Shown piece by piece: positions 49,440-62,081 of a DNA stretch of 64,000 bases. The DNA lies in assembly GCA_018340375.1 (NCBI GenBank), contig JAFFJZ010000001.1, forward strand, positions 36,634,001-36,698,000, in the 5' to 3' direction. The notes beneath the pieces were generated by a model, which was not told where the DNA came from, did no database searches, and was given only the letters and a program-made list of their open reading frames with translations. The stretch's first letter is position 1. Every line of letters begins with the position of its first letter. This DNA comes from Gonatopus flavifemur (Eukaryota; Arthropoda; Insecta; Hymenoptera; Dryinidae). The position numbers and the translations under genes are program-made.

Positions 49440-50090
49440 ATAAGGGATAGATGTAACAGGATGTGACAGGGTGTCAGGGATGAAATTGCTGCTGTTCTAT
49501 ATATCGATGTTTTTAACCAACTTGAAATAGGAAACTTGTTACATTCAATTCATATTTGTTTCGTAGCAATCAAACAGTCATATGGGACAAACACAAACTT
49601 TTTCCTACAAACTGGGGAAACAATTTTTCCCACAGTTTTCCATCAATTGGGATGCAACTCGTATGGAACTAAAATGGCATCGTGAGTAAAACGTGATTCA
49701 AATTTCATTGCAATTTGGTAACCAAAAATGCAAATACGAGCGATCGCAACATGACAATTTTCGATAACATGTTCCCTTTTCCCCTCCCAGTTTTTTGGAT
49801 GAATCAGGTTGAAACTTGTACGGGACCACTATCGGAACTGTATATACCTGTGGTAAAAGTTTCATAACGATAGGATAATAAAAACAAAAGATATCCGTAT
49901 AATAGCGGCATTTACGAAATTTCAAAATTCTCTTTTGAAGTTCAGTGCTTAACCTTTTCTTCCCTCAATTTCGATTTGCCTGAAACTCATATCACACGAT
50001 TGAGACCCCATGGATCGACTATGCTCAGAGTTTCATGGCATTGGGATGACACAAACACAGGCAAGGCATGCTTTCAAAATATCGTCAAAT
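49440..50090. repeat. Low-copy repeat with phrases shared with 62740-63100
   Basis: Contains ggttgaaacttgtacgggac and ccactatcgg, plus aagtttcataacgatagg. The phrase gaaac(c/t)t(g/a)tacgggacca recurs in reverse at 63050-63075. Looks like a degenerate repeat rather than coding sequence. Confidence 0.35.
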
Positions 50091-50127
50091 GATGCGGATC
50101 GCAAACAAAATTTTCCATATTTTCCAA

Positions 50128-50371
50128 CACTGAAAAAAAAATTTCTCCCAACCAAATGAATAGTCTATTTGTCCTCTCTCCATAAAATATTTCTTAGGAT
50201 TAATGGAATACTTAATCGAATCCAATAATGGAATGCTTGCCCCAAATAAATTGGTCTTCTGAATAAATAATCTATTCGCCACAAGTAATCAGTTTTTGCA
50301 TCTAATTCGATATTTAATTTCTACAAATAAATATTTTATGAAAAGAGGACACATAAATATTTTTTCCAGTG
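50128..50371. mobile_element. MITE family B copy 2, AA duplication
   Basis: CACTGAAAAAAAAATTTCTC at the left and aatattttttccagtg at the right, with AA on both sides (50126-50127, 50372-50373). Aligns over its whole length with 20872-21119. Confidence 0.82.
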
Positions 50372-50605
50372 AACTCATGTTGGAACACTATCGGATCACT
50401 TGCAATTCATTGCATTCCATTGCAATCGAATAACAGGAAGCGAAGATATACGCGATCGCAAAATCACAATTTTTCAAACAATATTCCGCAATATTTTCAA
50501 AACGCGTTATCCGATCGATAACAAAATCAATAAGCCATCGTGCGCTCAAGAATCAAGAGTGCACACACAGGCATTTTTGGGAATCGCATTTTTTCGACGT
50601 ACCCA

Positions 50606-50817
50606 GAAAAATGATCTATTTGAATATGAACCTACTAGAAATTTCATTGCATCTAACAAAATTTTACTTGATTCAAGTAAATTTTATTTGAAATGAAATA
50701 AATTCTTTATTTAATCCAACTAAAACTCTAGTAGGTTCATATTTAAATAGGAATTCAATTGATTCAAATAAAGTTTACTCAATCCAAATAAATCCAAATA
50801 TAAAATTTCCTCAGTGC
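50606..50817. repeat. Inverted-repeat element, ATATGAACCTACTAGA arms
   Basis: tttgaatatgaacctactag is inverted as ctagtaggttcatatttaaa. The right end reads ttcctcagtg. The left end is CAGAAAAATG-like, degraded. Confidence 0.5.
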
Positions 50818-50942
50818 GTTCTGATGCGTTTGGCAAAGGCGAAATACCTTCTTCTGTATCATGGATTTTTGACACTATCACAATACTCCCCTTTCCTTAT
50901 ATATGTATAAGGAACATGGACATAAAATCGATCCTATCAACA

Positions 50943-51081
50943 GGGATGGGCAATATTTACGATCTCGATATTTTTGTACACAATATGTGTCTAATTCCCA
51001 ACGAAATTTTATAGAACCTCATGGAAACTGAATGCATATTGTGCCCAAAAATATCGATATCGTAAATATCGTCCATCCCTA
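50943..51081. repeat. Palindromic family C copy 3
   Basis: ggatgggcaatatttacgat..ctcgatatttttgt mirrors aaaaatatcgatatcgtaaa..tatcgtccatccc. Inner arms acacaatatg and catattgtgc. Confidence 0.7.
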
Positions 51082-51469
51082 CCCGACAGCTGTAGAGTTT
51101 AACAGAAAAGATGAAACCCCGGTGCTGAAAATTCCACACTTGGTCCATCAGCAGGTGTAGAGTACTTCACAGCTCCACACACCAGTTTCGCCGCTTCTGC
51201 AAACTGACTTCCAGTGATGTTGATTCTTTTTCACAAAGGATTCACAGGACAATATTCTATAAAAATATATAGAAAGTATATACTTTTTCCATAACATTGA
51301 AAGATTGATATTATTACTGTCCATTTTTGGGAATAGATATATTCTACTGAAGACTCCAAAGAATATTAGTAATAATGCTACTGAAATATCAAGATGGTAC
51401 TAAATAGAATGATAATCGGATAAAACGAAAACTTCCATAACAAGTACATTTTCCGTCTCCACTTGGATA

Positions 51470-51740
51470 AGACAATAAAAAATCTGGATCCCCGATCAAT
51501 TCCAGCCCTCTTTTTTTCCGCTTCTGAATGGTTTTTTTCCGTTCAGATGATTGCTACTTTGTTTCAACATCATGTCCATAAAATCAAGTCTCGTTTCCAG
51601 TAATAATACGTTTCATGAACGTGGAATCGTTAAAAACTTCAAAAATCATCTTAACAACGACTGCTTTACGATGCATCTTTTCCAAACGGTTTAATGATTT
51701 TGTTGCGACTCTCGGTGTAACAAGTATCGAATGTGAAGTA
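51470..51740 (-). pseudogene. Decayed mariner-type transposase fragment, different lineage
   Basis: On the minus strand the text reads NDSTFMKRIITGNET, then (stop) FYGHDVETK, (stop) QSSERKK. This matches the mariner block that normally has ITGDETW.YGYD.ETKQQSSQW. The first catalytic Asp is Asn here and two stops interrupt it. The lineage differs from 24797-26064, whose equivalent is TNDEKWILYDN. Confidence 0.75.
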
Positions 51741-51775
51741 GAGAAAACAACCCAAAACGGTTCGATGTCTCTTTA

Positions 51776-52047
51776 CACGGAGAAAATCTTACACTAGTGG
51801 CTACTGTAGCCCATACGACTGGCTCGTATTATGCAAAAAAATCATTTCAACACTACTGGTTACTGTGGTAACACGAATCAGTCGTGTCTTCGCAGTGGAG
51901 GATCATTTTTCTACACTATTCTCTACTGCGGAGACACGACTGATTCGTGTTACCACAGTAACTAGTACTGTTGGAATGATTTTTTTCCATAACACGAGCC
52001 AGTCGTGTGTGCTACAGTAACCCCACTAGTGTGAAATTTTCTCCGTG
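51776..52047. mobile_element. Near-perfect hairpin MITE beside/inside mariner remnant, TA duplication
   Basis: CACGGAGAAAATCTTACACT at the left and agtgtgaaattttctccgtg at the right. Arms of about 120 bases share gttactgtggtaacacgaat, cagtcgtgtc and related words. TA on both sides. Confidence 0.82.
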
Positions 52048-52439
52048 TAGTACGTGAACAAAATTGGGATAGAGTAAGTTTGAAAATTTCTTCGATTTAC
52101 GTATTCCATCAATCGTTTCCAATAGCTCTACCAATTCTTGTTTTTCACCAAATGAAGTGAATTTCATCTCTAATTCCTGAGATTTGGGAACTGATGCAGA
52201 ATTGTTCTGGTGTGCTAAGTACGAACACCATGTCAGATTTTTTTAATTGGATCAATTTCTTATAATTTTTATACGTGAAAAATTACAAAAATTGAGCTAA
52301 TTCAAGAAATATGACGTTATTCTCGTATTGAGCAAATCATAATCATTCCGAAGTAGTTTCCAAATCTCGAGACTTGACAAAGAGTGAAAAAAGTTTACAA
52401 ATATGCGTGTAACTTGGACAATAATCGCCAAATTGACTT

Positions 52440-53330
52440 GAAATTTTCTGTGCGTGTACTTAAATGTACCCATGTGTGTATGGAACAATGATCCAATCAT
52501 GGACCAAGCCTGGCACAAGACCTGCCGAGACTTGTCTCGAACAATTCAATAAACTTTGCCCAGGCTTGGGAATGATAAGTTCAGGACAAACTTGGACCAA
52601 TGGTTCGTTCCAGTCTAGTCCAAATGATTCGCCAAGCATCAATCAATGCTTCTTTCATCGGAGTTACTGATGAGAAGAGTAATTTGATCCATATTTCAGC
52701 TCAAAGTTCTTCCTCGGAATACCGCACATGAATCATCTTAATCCGATAGATTAAATGTGCCAAGACTGGGACGAGCTTGGGTTTTTCCAAGTCTTGTTAA
52801 TCCCTGCATGGGAAAGACATCTTGAAATCCTGTAGAGAGTTCTTCAAGATTAGTTGATTTCCGTGTATGATCACATTTAAAAATAGCCTATTACCATTGA
52901 GTCAAGTTTTATTCTTACTTAGATCAAATATATCTATCTTAGTGTGTGAAACTGGAGTGTGGGCCCAATCATGGGGAGGAGATTGGACTGGTCTTGGCCC
53001 GATAGTTATGTACAAGTCTTTATCCATTGTGAATTCGGAATTCGGTCACTAATTGGAAACACTGTGCCACTTATGTGGACAACATCGGCTTAAATAATCA
53101 TCACAACGAAAGCTTGATTTTTATGCTTGTGCCAAGCTGGTACCAAGTGCAATGGTCATTCCACAGATACGAACAAATGTCCCATGTCTAACTTATCCAT
53201 TGGAAACAGCGGGACAATCATGGAACAATAATGGTCCAATTATTTTTAACGGAGGTTTGTTCCTGATACACGTGCCAATCCTGGGACAAGCTTGGGTTTT
53301 TTTCCAGTCCTATCAATACCTGCATGGGTT
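52440..53330. repeat. Degenerate CCAAGC/GGACAAG-word repeat region
   Basis: Words such as tggaccaagcctggcacaag, cccaggcttggg, ggacaaacttggacc, gggacgagcttggg, ggcccaatcatggg and gggacaagcttggg recur across the stretch. It probably contains two or more decayed copies of one short-motif family. Confidence 0.4.
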
Positions 53331-53653
53331 GTACATTACGAAAATGAAATTTAAAAAAAATCGATTTTTTGAAAATTTTCACTGTATATAACCCCTTAAC
53401 AGAAATGATCCTCTCTTATAAAGCATATATCATATCTTCATCCATATTTTATCGAAGTCTATATAAAATAGATACTTTTTCTGTAAAAAAGGATTGGCCC
53501 TGGTCCCTATCGTATGATAGAGATATCACAGACAGTGAAAATATGTCAACATCGATGAAACAACTTTCAAGAACAGAATCTTTGATATCACCAAGACGGA
53601 GTTATAAAATTCCTTATTCAATATTGTTTGGAAATTGTTGAAGTTTTCAATGA

Positions 53654-53957
53654 CCCACACAGCACTTTTGGTCTTCAAGATATCTTGAGGAACTGTTCAG
53701 AAAAGTTTAAGAAGTCTTATGCAACATGAAAAGATATCCTTAAGCTGTCTAAAACAGTTCTTACTTCTAAAAGACATCTAAGAGATATCTTTTAGAAAAT
53801 CTAAAACTTTTCTTCCGAGATTATATCTTTTAGACATCTCATAGAAATCTTCTAGAAGTAAGAACTATTTTAGATTTCTTAAAAATACCTTTTCATGTTG
53901 CATAAGACTTCTCAAATTTGGCTCGAGATATCTTTTAGAACTAAAATGCTGTGTGGG
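53654..53957. repeat. Foldback, CCCACACAGCA ends
   Basis: cccacacagcacttttggtc mirrors (right) aactaaaatgctgtgtggg. The arms continue with tcttatgcaacatgaaaag / cttttcatgttgcataaga. About 304 bases, with agatatctt words inside. Confidence 0.65.
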
Positions 53958-56900
53958 AAATTGACCATGGGAAGTTAACATCATTATACTACGCTTTTGT
54001 CACACTGAAAAAGAGGAGAATAATTTAATGAAGTTTTCTACATATGCAGCACGAAGTATCAAAAGACTAACAAATAAATAGAAAAAATTATTGAACATCA
54101 GTTCATTCAAAAAATTGAAAACTTCACAATCGAAGCAAAACACGCTTTTCATTCCAACATCGGTGCACGTTTTGCGAAATGATCATTCACTCGCATCATG
54201 CTCAATGGGTATTATTGTAGTCGTACCAAAGTGGATCACAACAAATTCAAGTTTCCATTGATCTTGTGTGTTCATTGTTTGAATCGAATACATTTTAATG
54301 CTCCATCAAAAGCAATCATTTCTAATTTTAAATGAATATATTCACCAATAATGATTCTGATTTTTCATTTCATAACCGAATTATAAAAAATAAATCGCTG
54401 TGGATTCAGCGGTTTATTAATTACAAAGGGTTTGTCAAATAAACTTGTAATTCCCCTTCCAGATAATGAAGTTTCCCTTTCAAATATTCAGATATTTTTA
54501 TACGAAATATGAATATTTATAGAAAAAATATTGAGTGTCTATCTAAGAATCGATCCTATCAAAGATTAACATCACTAAACACTATCAAATACAAATTATT
54601 GATACGGAAAATTGTAACCTCACCTTAGCGATACTAAAAATTGTGAAAACAATTATTCTCTAATCTCAGAGAATTTACGTGATCGAATTCTTCGAACACT
54701 TTCTTTCGTAGATTAGTATATAATACCAATCTGAATTGTCTCTCAGTTTTGTCCGGTTGCGTCATCGCAGGCCTGTATTATAGGGAATCAGGGGAAGGAT
54801 GAATATTGTTTGATATCACTTACGTAGAAAGCATCATTCTTGTAATATATTCTGTTCATTCAACAATTTGATTGAAATTCGTGCTAATACGGTGTAAAAT
54901 ACATCATTCCAAAATTATATCAAGTCAAAGTTTATAAATATACATGGAATAAACATTTGAGTATTGTATCAGTGAGGAATCAGGGATTAATCGTGAATGA
55001 AATGATTTTCAAATCCTGTGTAATTTATGTACGCGTTGCACTCAACTTTAACATAGTAAGTAATGTATTCGAGTATCCGAAATTCTGAAGGATTTGTAAT
55101 GTATCGAGGTGACTGAAATTCTCGCGTACTTGTATTCAAACATATTGAAGAATCCAGAGACAATCGAATAATCATTGAAGTCCATTCCACCAGACACCTG
55201 TCATCCGGGCAGGACGGGGTTGGATGACCGATTTGTTCGAGTACTTGCGCATGTCTCAGGCAGATGTTGGAAAAAATATTTCTCATATTTCAAATTCTAT
55301 TTGATTTCATCAGATTTATAATTCAATGCATTTTCGGTTCTTTATGGTTGGTGATTCGAGCATGGGTTTTAAAAGTTTGGGATTATTAAATTTCTACTAA
55401 CTTGATAAATCAAGTAGAAACACCACTGTTATAGTTAGACAATGTAGGGAAATATGAACTTTATGTTGGGTAAAATTGTGTACTGCTAATTTGGTGAAAA
55501 TTCAATGATTTTCCCGTTTATAATAATTTTTTTCAAATTTCAGGAAAGCTTCTGGAAATGTCTTTTCTTGCATTCTCACTCAACATCGTTTCATAATGCA
55601 AAATCGTTTATTGTCACCAAGAATTTTGATGTATCAATTTTTCTTTTGTCAAAGGGGAAGGAAGACCATGATTATACATGCAATTTTTCAGTATTATACA
55701 CTCCATTTTGAGAATCAATCTAAACGTTGGAGGAAGAATGACAATGGCACGGAGAGAAAGAAAGAACTTTGATATCAAACGCGATCTGAAAATCATGCAT
55801 CTGAACGCTGCAATCATGCATACAGTTTCATAACTCAAATACGACCTGCTATTTATCACTTTGAAAAGATATATAATTACATTCATTTTATCTAATTTCT
55901 ATTCATCGAATCTACAACAGATCATAAAGGAAACATATGATTCTTGGAACTAGATGTAATAAATCTCAACAAATAATTAAAATTTGAAGTAAAAACCGTT
56001 CAATTTTACAATCAATGATAATGAAGTTTGAGGAAAGATTCGTTTATGAGAACAATACACTGTGAAAAATGATTGTAAATTTTTTAACATTGTATTCAAG
56101 AAGTATCACCAAAGTGTAATGAGGATTTGGAATTAAATTCACATTGTCAGAAGAAATATTCATCACCCGTAATGGTTTGTAAATTTACACGTACAAGGTA
56201 ATGGTAATTTTACGACTTAATTGGATAAAGTTATCATAACGACAAGGAAATGGTAATTTATATCACTTGCGAAGTGACATTCTCCATACGTGAGTGTGAC
56301 ACTACAAATGAGTACGAAGAGCATGAATGAAATTCATCAATACCCACAAATCATTTGAAATATTCTTCAACGTTTCTTTTGATAGTCAACAGTCTCAATT
56401 TTCAATAAAGATCACAAATTTCTCTCCGATTACAGCATTGCATCTGAAATACAGTATAATCTCGGTTATCCCAAGTAATTTGGGCATAAGGGAAAAAAGG
56501 AAATTGTAAAAATTAACTGCGTAGGACGACAGCATTCCAGGCCTTTTGATCGAAAATTTCGCAATATATAATGCAAAATTGCATTTACATTTGAAAACTG
56601 CAAAACCTTCATACGACTCGGTGACATTCAATCAATTCAATACCAAAGGGTTATTGAATCAATTTAGTACAATAACATAAAAAAAATGTTTCATTCATCT
56701 CCACTATGAAGCAAAATTATTATTGAAAACTAAAATAATGTAATTCAACAGCTTATCCGCACGTCACGCTCGTGTGGTGTTTCTACTGTACATGTGAACG
56801 TAACCACGTAATACACTCAACTCGTGAAATTGTAATGAACACCGGTAGAATATTTGATAATTGCATTTGAGCGGTGAATACTACTGCAATGAAAATATAA

Positions 56901-57664
56901 TAATGTAAAAGTTTTTTTATGTGTACATAAATTCACTTCACTTCCCTCTACGCATGGATTTCATTAACATCTATATATTTTTTTTCACTTACGTATACAG
57001 TAATATATAACACAATCGGGATTTCCGAAAGGCTCCATCTTTTACTTGGAACATTCTTCAACTCTCGGTTGAACAAGCAAAGCATGAAATCTTTGAAGCA
57101 AAAACCATTCACACAAACAGCAAGTTCGAATTTTCATTTTGGATCGTAAGTTTTGGGAGTTCATCTGGGAAAGATTGTGAGCATAAAACAAAATTTGGTT
57201 GGAACAGATGAGATTTTTCTTTTACGTAACTTTGCTCAGTGTCCATTTGAAAATATTCTACGAAGCGATAAGTTTAATCATCACGGAGATTATTGCTATT
57301 CATGTTCAATTTTCATCCCGAATAATTATTCAACAAGTATATTTTTAGCGTATCGTTGAAGATGATGATACTTTCAAAGAAGTATTTGAGCTAAAAAATA
57401 TTTTTACTTCAGCAATAGAAGTGGAAGTTGACTGAATGAAATAATACGTCAATGGGTGAAGAGATTATTGAACCCCCTCAACATAAACTCAAACCGAAGT
57501 GTTGAAGATAGAAAAAGTTTTCAAGGATAAAATGTTCTACATGCGAGATTGCGGTGAAGATTTACAAGAATAAATATGATAAGGTTGCGATTTACGTACG
57601 CAATGGATTGAAGAATCCGTGATGAGTTTTCAATAGTAGGAGGTTTCAATACGAAAATTACATG

Positions 57665-58145
57665 ATTTTATAGAGTTCAGTTTGTATAAAAATTGTACAC
57701 AAAACCTATGCCGAATTGTGTGCAAAATGTGTACAATTTGTATGTGATAGATATTCGAATTCATGGGATTTTATGTGAGGAATGAACAAATTTCGCATAA
57801 TTACACACTGTGCCGATGTGAAAAAATGTTCAAAATTATATATAATTTGTATATAATTCAATATAATTTATATATAATTCGTACGTAAATTATATGAAAT
57901 TCTAAAAATTTCTATACATGAGATGATAAGATTCTGTACATCAAAAACATATCTTTTCACATGCAATTTAGAATATAAAGTGGATGTAAAATTTTCATAA
58001 TCGATATTGTACGCAAATTTTGTACAAATTGCACAAAATTACTTTTAAATACCGAATTGCATTTAAATTAAACATAAACATTCCTATTGTATACAAATTT
58101 TATAGATTTATACAAAAATTCACGTAAAATTCGATCTTCTTCCCA
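57665..58145. repeat. TTGTACAAATT-word repeat
   Basis: Dense gtacaatttgta, acaaattttgtacaaattgc and tatataatttgtatataatt words in both orientations between gtttgtataaaaattg on the left and tttatacaaaaattcacg on the right. Confidence 0.4.
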
Positions 58146-58888
58146 GCGATGAACGATCTATCCTTGAACAGGATCAATTTTTTTTCAAACAAAAACTATC
58201 TAGTTTTCATAAATTTCAATAAAATATCTTTAAAATTTGATACATACTCTATTAAAAAGGACTGACTTCCCTATTCCTCAAAATAATCTTGAACTCGATC
58301 ATAGTTGCAACGGAATCTCAAAAATCATAACAATTGTGGAAGTTTTTTCTTCCACGTCCCTAATAGATTCCATCTGGGATTGAAATAAAATGTTTCTTTC
58401 TGAATAAATATTCCGTACTACCAAATTCCGGGGAATAATTTTCCTGTTAAATGAACCGACTGAAGTATATTACCCTCCCATCATAAACACTTTCTGTAAT
58501 ATATTTGAGATTTCAAAATGAAAAAAGGAGAAATAAACTCCAGTATTCACTTAGATTGGAAAAAAGATTCCGGGTTTGTATCACGTCCTTGCGCAAGAAA
58601 TAAGTATTTGATTCTTATTACAAGTGTACAACTCAAGATGCTGCTATTTCATTCGAGATTCTCACGTTCTGCAAGAGTTTTGAAAACATTGCAAGCCGCA
58701 ATGCACTACATGATATCTTTACGTGGGAAATGAACCTCCTACGATGGACGCTCTCGTACACGAGAGTACGGCATTTATACGTTGAACATCGACATAATAC
58801 ACATTTTACTTCATTCTAGTATGGTATATTGGATGTTTCATAAACTTCCAATCCTTCAATAAGATACTTTTTATGGAAATTACAGATA

Positions 58889-59144
58889 CACGCAGAGAAA
58901 AGGTACCTAAAAAATTACTACACTTTACAGTAAACTAGGGACAAAATCACATTTTGAGGCTCTGTATTATATGTTGTCATTAAAATTACTATACTTTCTA
59001 TCAATAAATAACAGAATTCCATCACTCTTTACTAGAAAGTATAGTAATTTTAATTACAACATATGATACATAACCCCAAAATGTGATTTTGTCCCTATTT
59101 TACTATAAAGTGTAGTAATTTTTTAGGTAACTTTTCTCTGCGTG
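58889..59144. mobile_element. Near-perfect hairpin MITE, CACGCAGAGAAAAGGT ends, TA duplication
   Basis: Arms of about 110 bases with few mismatches: CACGCAGAGAAAAGGTACCT against aggtaacttttctctgcgtg, continuing through gggacaaaatcacattttg and aaaattactatactttct. TA at both sides. Confidence 0.85.
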
Positions 59145-59234
59145 TATGAATTCGCCCACAGTTGAAAATCTCTAATTTGTTACATCCAAATTTCTCATGC
59201 AATTGCATGAAATTTAAAATGCATATGCATGCAA

Positions 59235-59420
59235 ACAGGAATTAAGCATTGGCGCTAGCATGGCGCAATGTAGATTAAGTATGGTTGAGCACTGGAGTGA
59301 TAACATCATTTTATGATTTATCAATGTGTTTTTTCAATGGAGTCACGCCATTGGTGCAGAAATGGCAATAAAATACACCATCATTGGCGAACAATAGGAA
59401 AATTTGTTTATCAATGTTGC
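59235..59420. repeat. TTGGCGC-word repeat
   Basis: gcattggcgctagcatggcgc, cgccattggtgcag, attggcgaaca and caatgttgcgcca. Related to the words near 19590 and 60150. Confidence 0.4.
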
Positions 59421-59767
59421 GCCAATTATAAAACTGTGAAAAGTAATTAATCCAAAATATATAAAAAGTATGCGCATTTCAAAATTTCCAATATATATTA
59501 TTTGGGATCTTATGGTGTTTTCTTCATTCATCTTCAAACAACTCGGTGTTTTTTGTCACTAAAGTTTGCCATGAGACGTATACACAATATGAATCGGCGG
59601 TAGGAGCCCTCTGGTGTAACTTGTAACAAAGAAGGATTGACTGTTCTTCCAGAGAATTATTTGAGTCTAATATATTCCTTGTATATATCTCTCTTTCCTC
59701 GCGAGAAACACTTGATCGGGAACTCAGCTAGCAATTCAGCCATCAAAAGTTAAAATTAAGGAGCATG

Positions 59768-60034
59768 CACGGAGAGAAAAAATTTGCTGACGCAGCAAAT
59801 CGAGGTATTATATATAGAATAGCAAAAGTTTTTGCTGACCTAGCTAAAAATTTGCTATAACAGCAATCGTGTTAGCTACGACAGCAATTTTTTAGCTGTG
59901 GCAGCAAAAAATGTTTGCTACCCCAGCAAAATTTGTTTGCTATTCTGTATATAATACTGAAAATTTGCTGCTCTGGCAAAAGGAACCGAGCAAAAGTAGA
60001 TTTCGCTGCCACAGCGAATTCCTTTTTCTCCGTG
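59768..60034. mobile_element. Foldback MITE of TTGCT/AGCAA dyads, CACGGAGAGAAAAAA ends, TG duplication
   Basis: CACGGAGAGAAAAAATTTGC at the left and cctttttctccgtg at the right, TG on both sides (59766-59767, 60035-60036). The interior is a series of 14-18 base dyads such as TTTGCTATAACAGCAA and TTTGCTACCCCAGCAA. Confidence 0.78.
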
Positions 60035-60119
60035 TGCCAATATTGAGCCATGCTATTACCAACTGAACACTAATTTTTATTCAGACTAGACCAAAGTTTG
60101 TGGCAATAATCAACCACAT

Positions 60120-60370
60120 TTCAAACGATCCTCGCTCTCAATAGAATCTATCATTCGGTGAATGTTAGACCAAGGATGAGCCTAGCAAGCGCCAAGCCTG
60201 GTGGAATTGTGAGTCAATAGTGAGCTGACAACCGAAATTCGTTGAACACCGATATCGGTGCAAGATTATATTTGTTGTTAATCAACATTGAATATTTATA
60301 GATTGCCAAGCCTTGCTTTTCAACATTGCGCCAGGCTATATTCTATTGTCAGCATTGGCGGAACCTAAAA
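60120..60370. repeat. TTGGCGC/CCAAGC-word repeat
   Basis: agcgccaagcctggtgg, gattgccaagccttg and cattgcgccaggc among AT-rich DNA, ending with cagcattggcggaa. Same word set as 19590-19905. Confidence 0.4.
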
Positions 60371-60539
60371 ATTCTTATATTCATGAATATATGAAAATAT
60401 GTTAATATGAATAATTAGATTTTCACAAGTTAAAACATTTTCTATCGATCGCGTTGCATATTACGATCCGACTGTCACTCTAACCTATGTAAATGAAGAC
60501 CATCTTAGCACAGTACCAACAATGATTTTGATTCGATGT

Positions 60540-60785
60540 TAATTAACCACGGCGATAGAGATTGCTCCTTTTCTCTCGTTCGTTTTTGCTTCTCTTTCGT
60601 TTTTATCGCCATCGTTGAATCCTCCAGGGTTTTTCTCGTTTTTTATTCTCTTTTTTTTCACATAGGCACTGCCAAATGGGCGGAGTCCCTCCCTACCGAC
60701 AGGGTTGTCAACCTAGCAACCTTCCTCCCACTCTTAAGGTCTAACCTTGCGCATCATCCCTCTTGTCTCGAAGTGTGGGTTGAAT
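60540..60785. other. GC-richer patch upstream of Lim1 exon
   Basis: Includes aaatgggcggagtccctccc and gttgtcaacctagcaacc, an imperfect inverted repeat loosely like an RFX X-box (spacing differs). The open frame over it has no recognisable domain. Possible regulatory or promoter-proximal DNA, unproven. Confidence 0.25.
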
Positions 60786-62033
60786 AAAAGAAATGGAAAG
60801 ATCAAGAAAAAGCTTGTGTCGCATTAAATTGACGATATTGACGGATTTTAAATTGTAGAAATATTTCATTACTGAATTTCATTAATGGGAGAGATGCTGT
60901 CCTCGTTTTATTTAATAAGCTCTAAGCAAATTTTTATTGGATTTTTTTAATTTCAAATCACCCTGCATTTTTTACGGTTCTGATCTATGCATTGGGCTGA
61001 TCAGGTTGGAATCATTTGTTTTGGAAACAGTTGAGCGTTACAAAACGTCTTGACATAATGAAGCATGTTTTTGTTATGTGACATTGATGTTATTGCTTAT
61101 ATTTATGGATTATTCGGTATCTTGCTCAAACTAGATATAATAATATCATTTGGTGTGGACTTGTAATAGCGCCAATTTTTTACACTGTAAAAGACCAAAA
61201 CTATGGCAATACAAGCTTTGGATACATCTCTCAATGAATCTTCTTGAACTTCCTAATTACTTGCTTTGAGATATTGGTTGTTTATCTTCAAATTCATAAA
61301 TGAAAGCAAGAACAGACCGCAAATCGATTAGATCAGACCCTAAAACCTAATTATCACGATATCTCGGTGTTTCTGTATCGATCAGTTTCAGTTTTCTATC
61401 TTCTTCCGTTATCAAGATTTTTGCAGCTTATTTCCTGGCAGCAACCTTGATAACTCGATGATGCAATCGCTACTTATACGAAGGAACAGCATTTTTTGGC
61501 AAATAAAAGAGTCGCTTAAAGAAGTTTCGTTGGGCTTTCTCCAAAATCTTCAAATATCGAAATATCAAAACACATGTAATATACAAGAAACAAGTGCATA
61601 ATTTTTTTTATTCGTCAATTTATTTGCAAATCATCCAACGATTCTAATATTCATAAATTCAGTCTAAACAATCAAAGGAAACACTTTATTCCAGAAAAAT
61701 TCCCTGCTTTGACGGTAAATCGTTCGACTATCACAACATATTATGCAAATATTTTCCATCCAGGATGTTTATATAAAGAATTCGATTTCTAAGACTCGAC
61801 TGTCAATCGATACAACGTCACGATGGAACTACTAATTCTCATAAAATGAGTGTATGTTATAACACTGATTATTCAAAATGATATTAATCATAATTCGATC
61901 AAAAGGAGGCATCAATGATGAGATTCTGAAATAATGTATAATTGATCTTTGATTCTTGATTTGAATTTTTCACTTGAAATCACCCTCAAGCTCATTTGAC
62001 TATGAATAACATCATGTTTCCCCTTTGTCTTCT

Positions 62034-62081
62034 AGCAGCAGCAGCAGCAGTAGTGGTAGTAGTAGTAGTAGTAGTAGTAGA
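62034..62081. repeat. Compound (AGC)n(AGT)n microsatellite
   Basis: About five AGC units followed by about ten AGT units. Confidence 0.95.
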
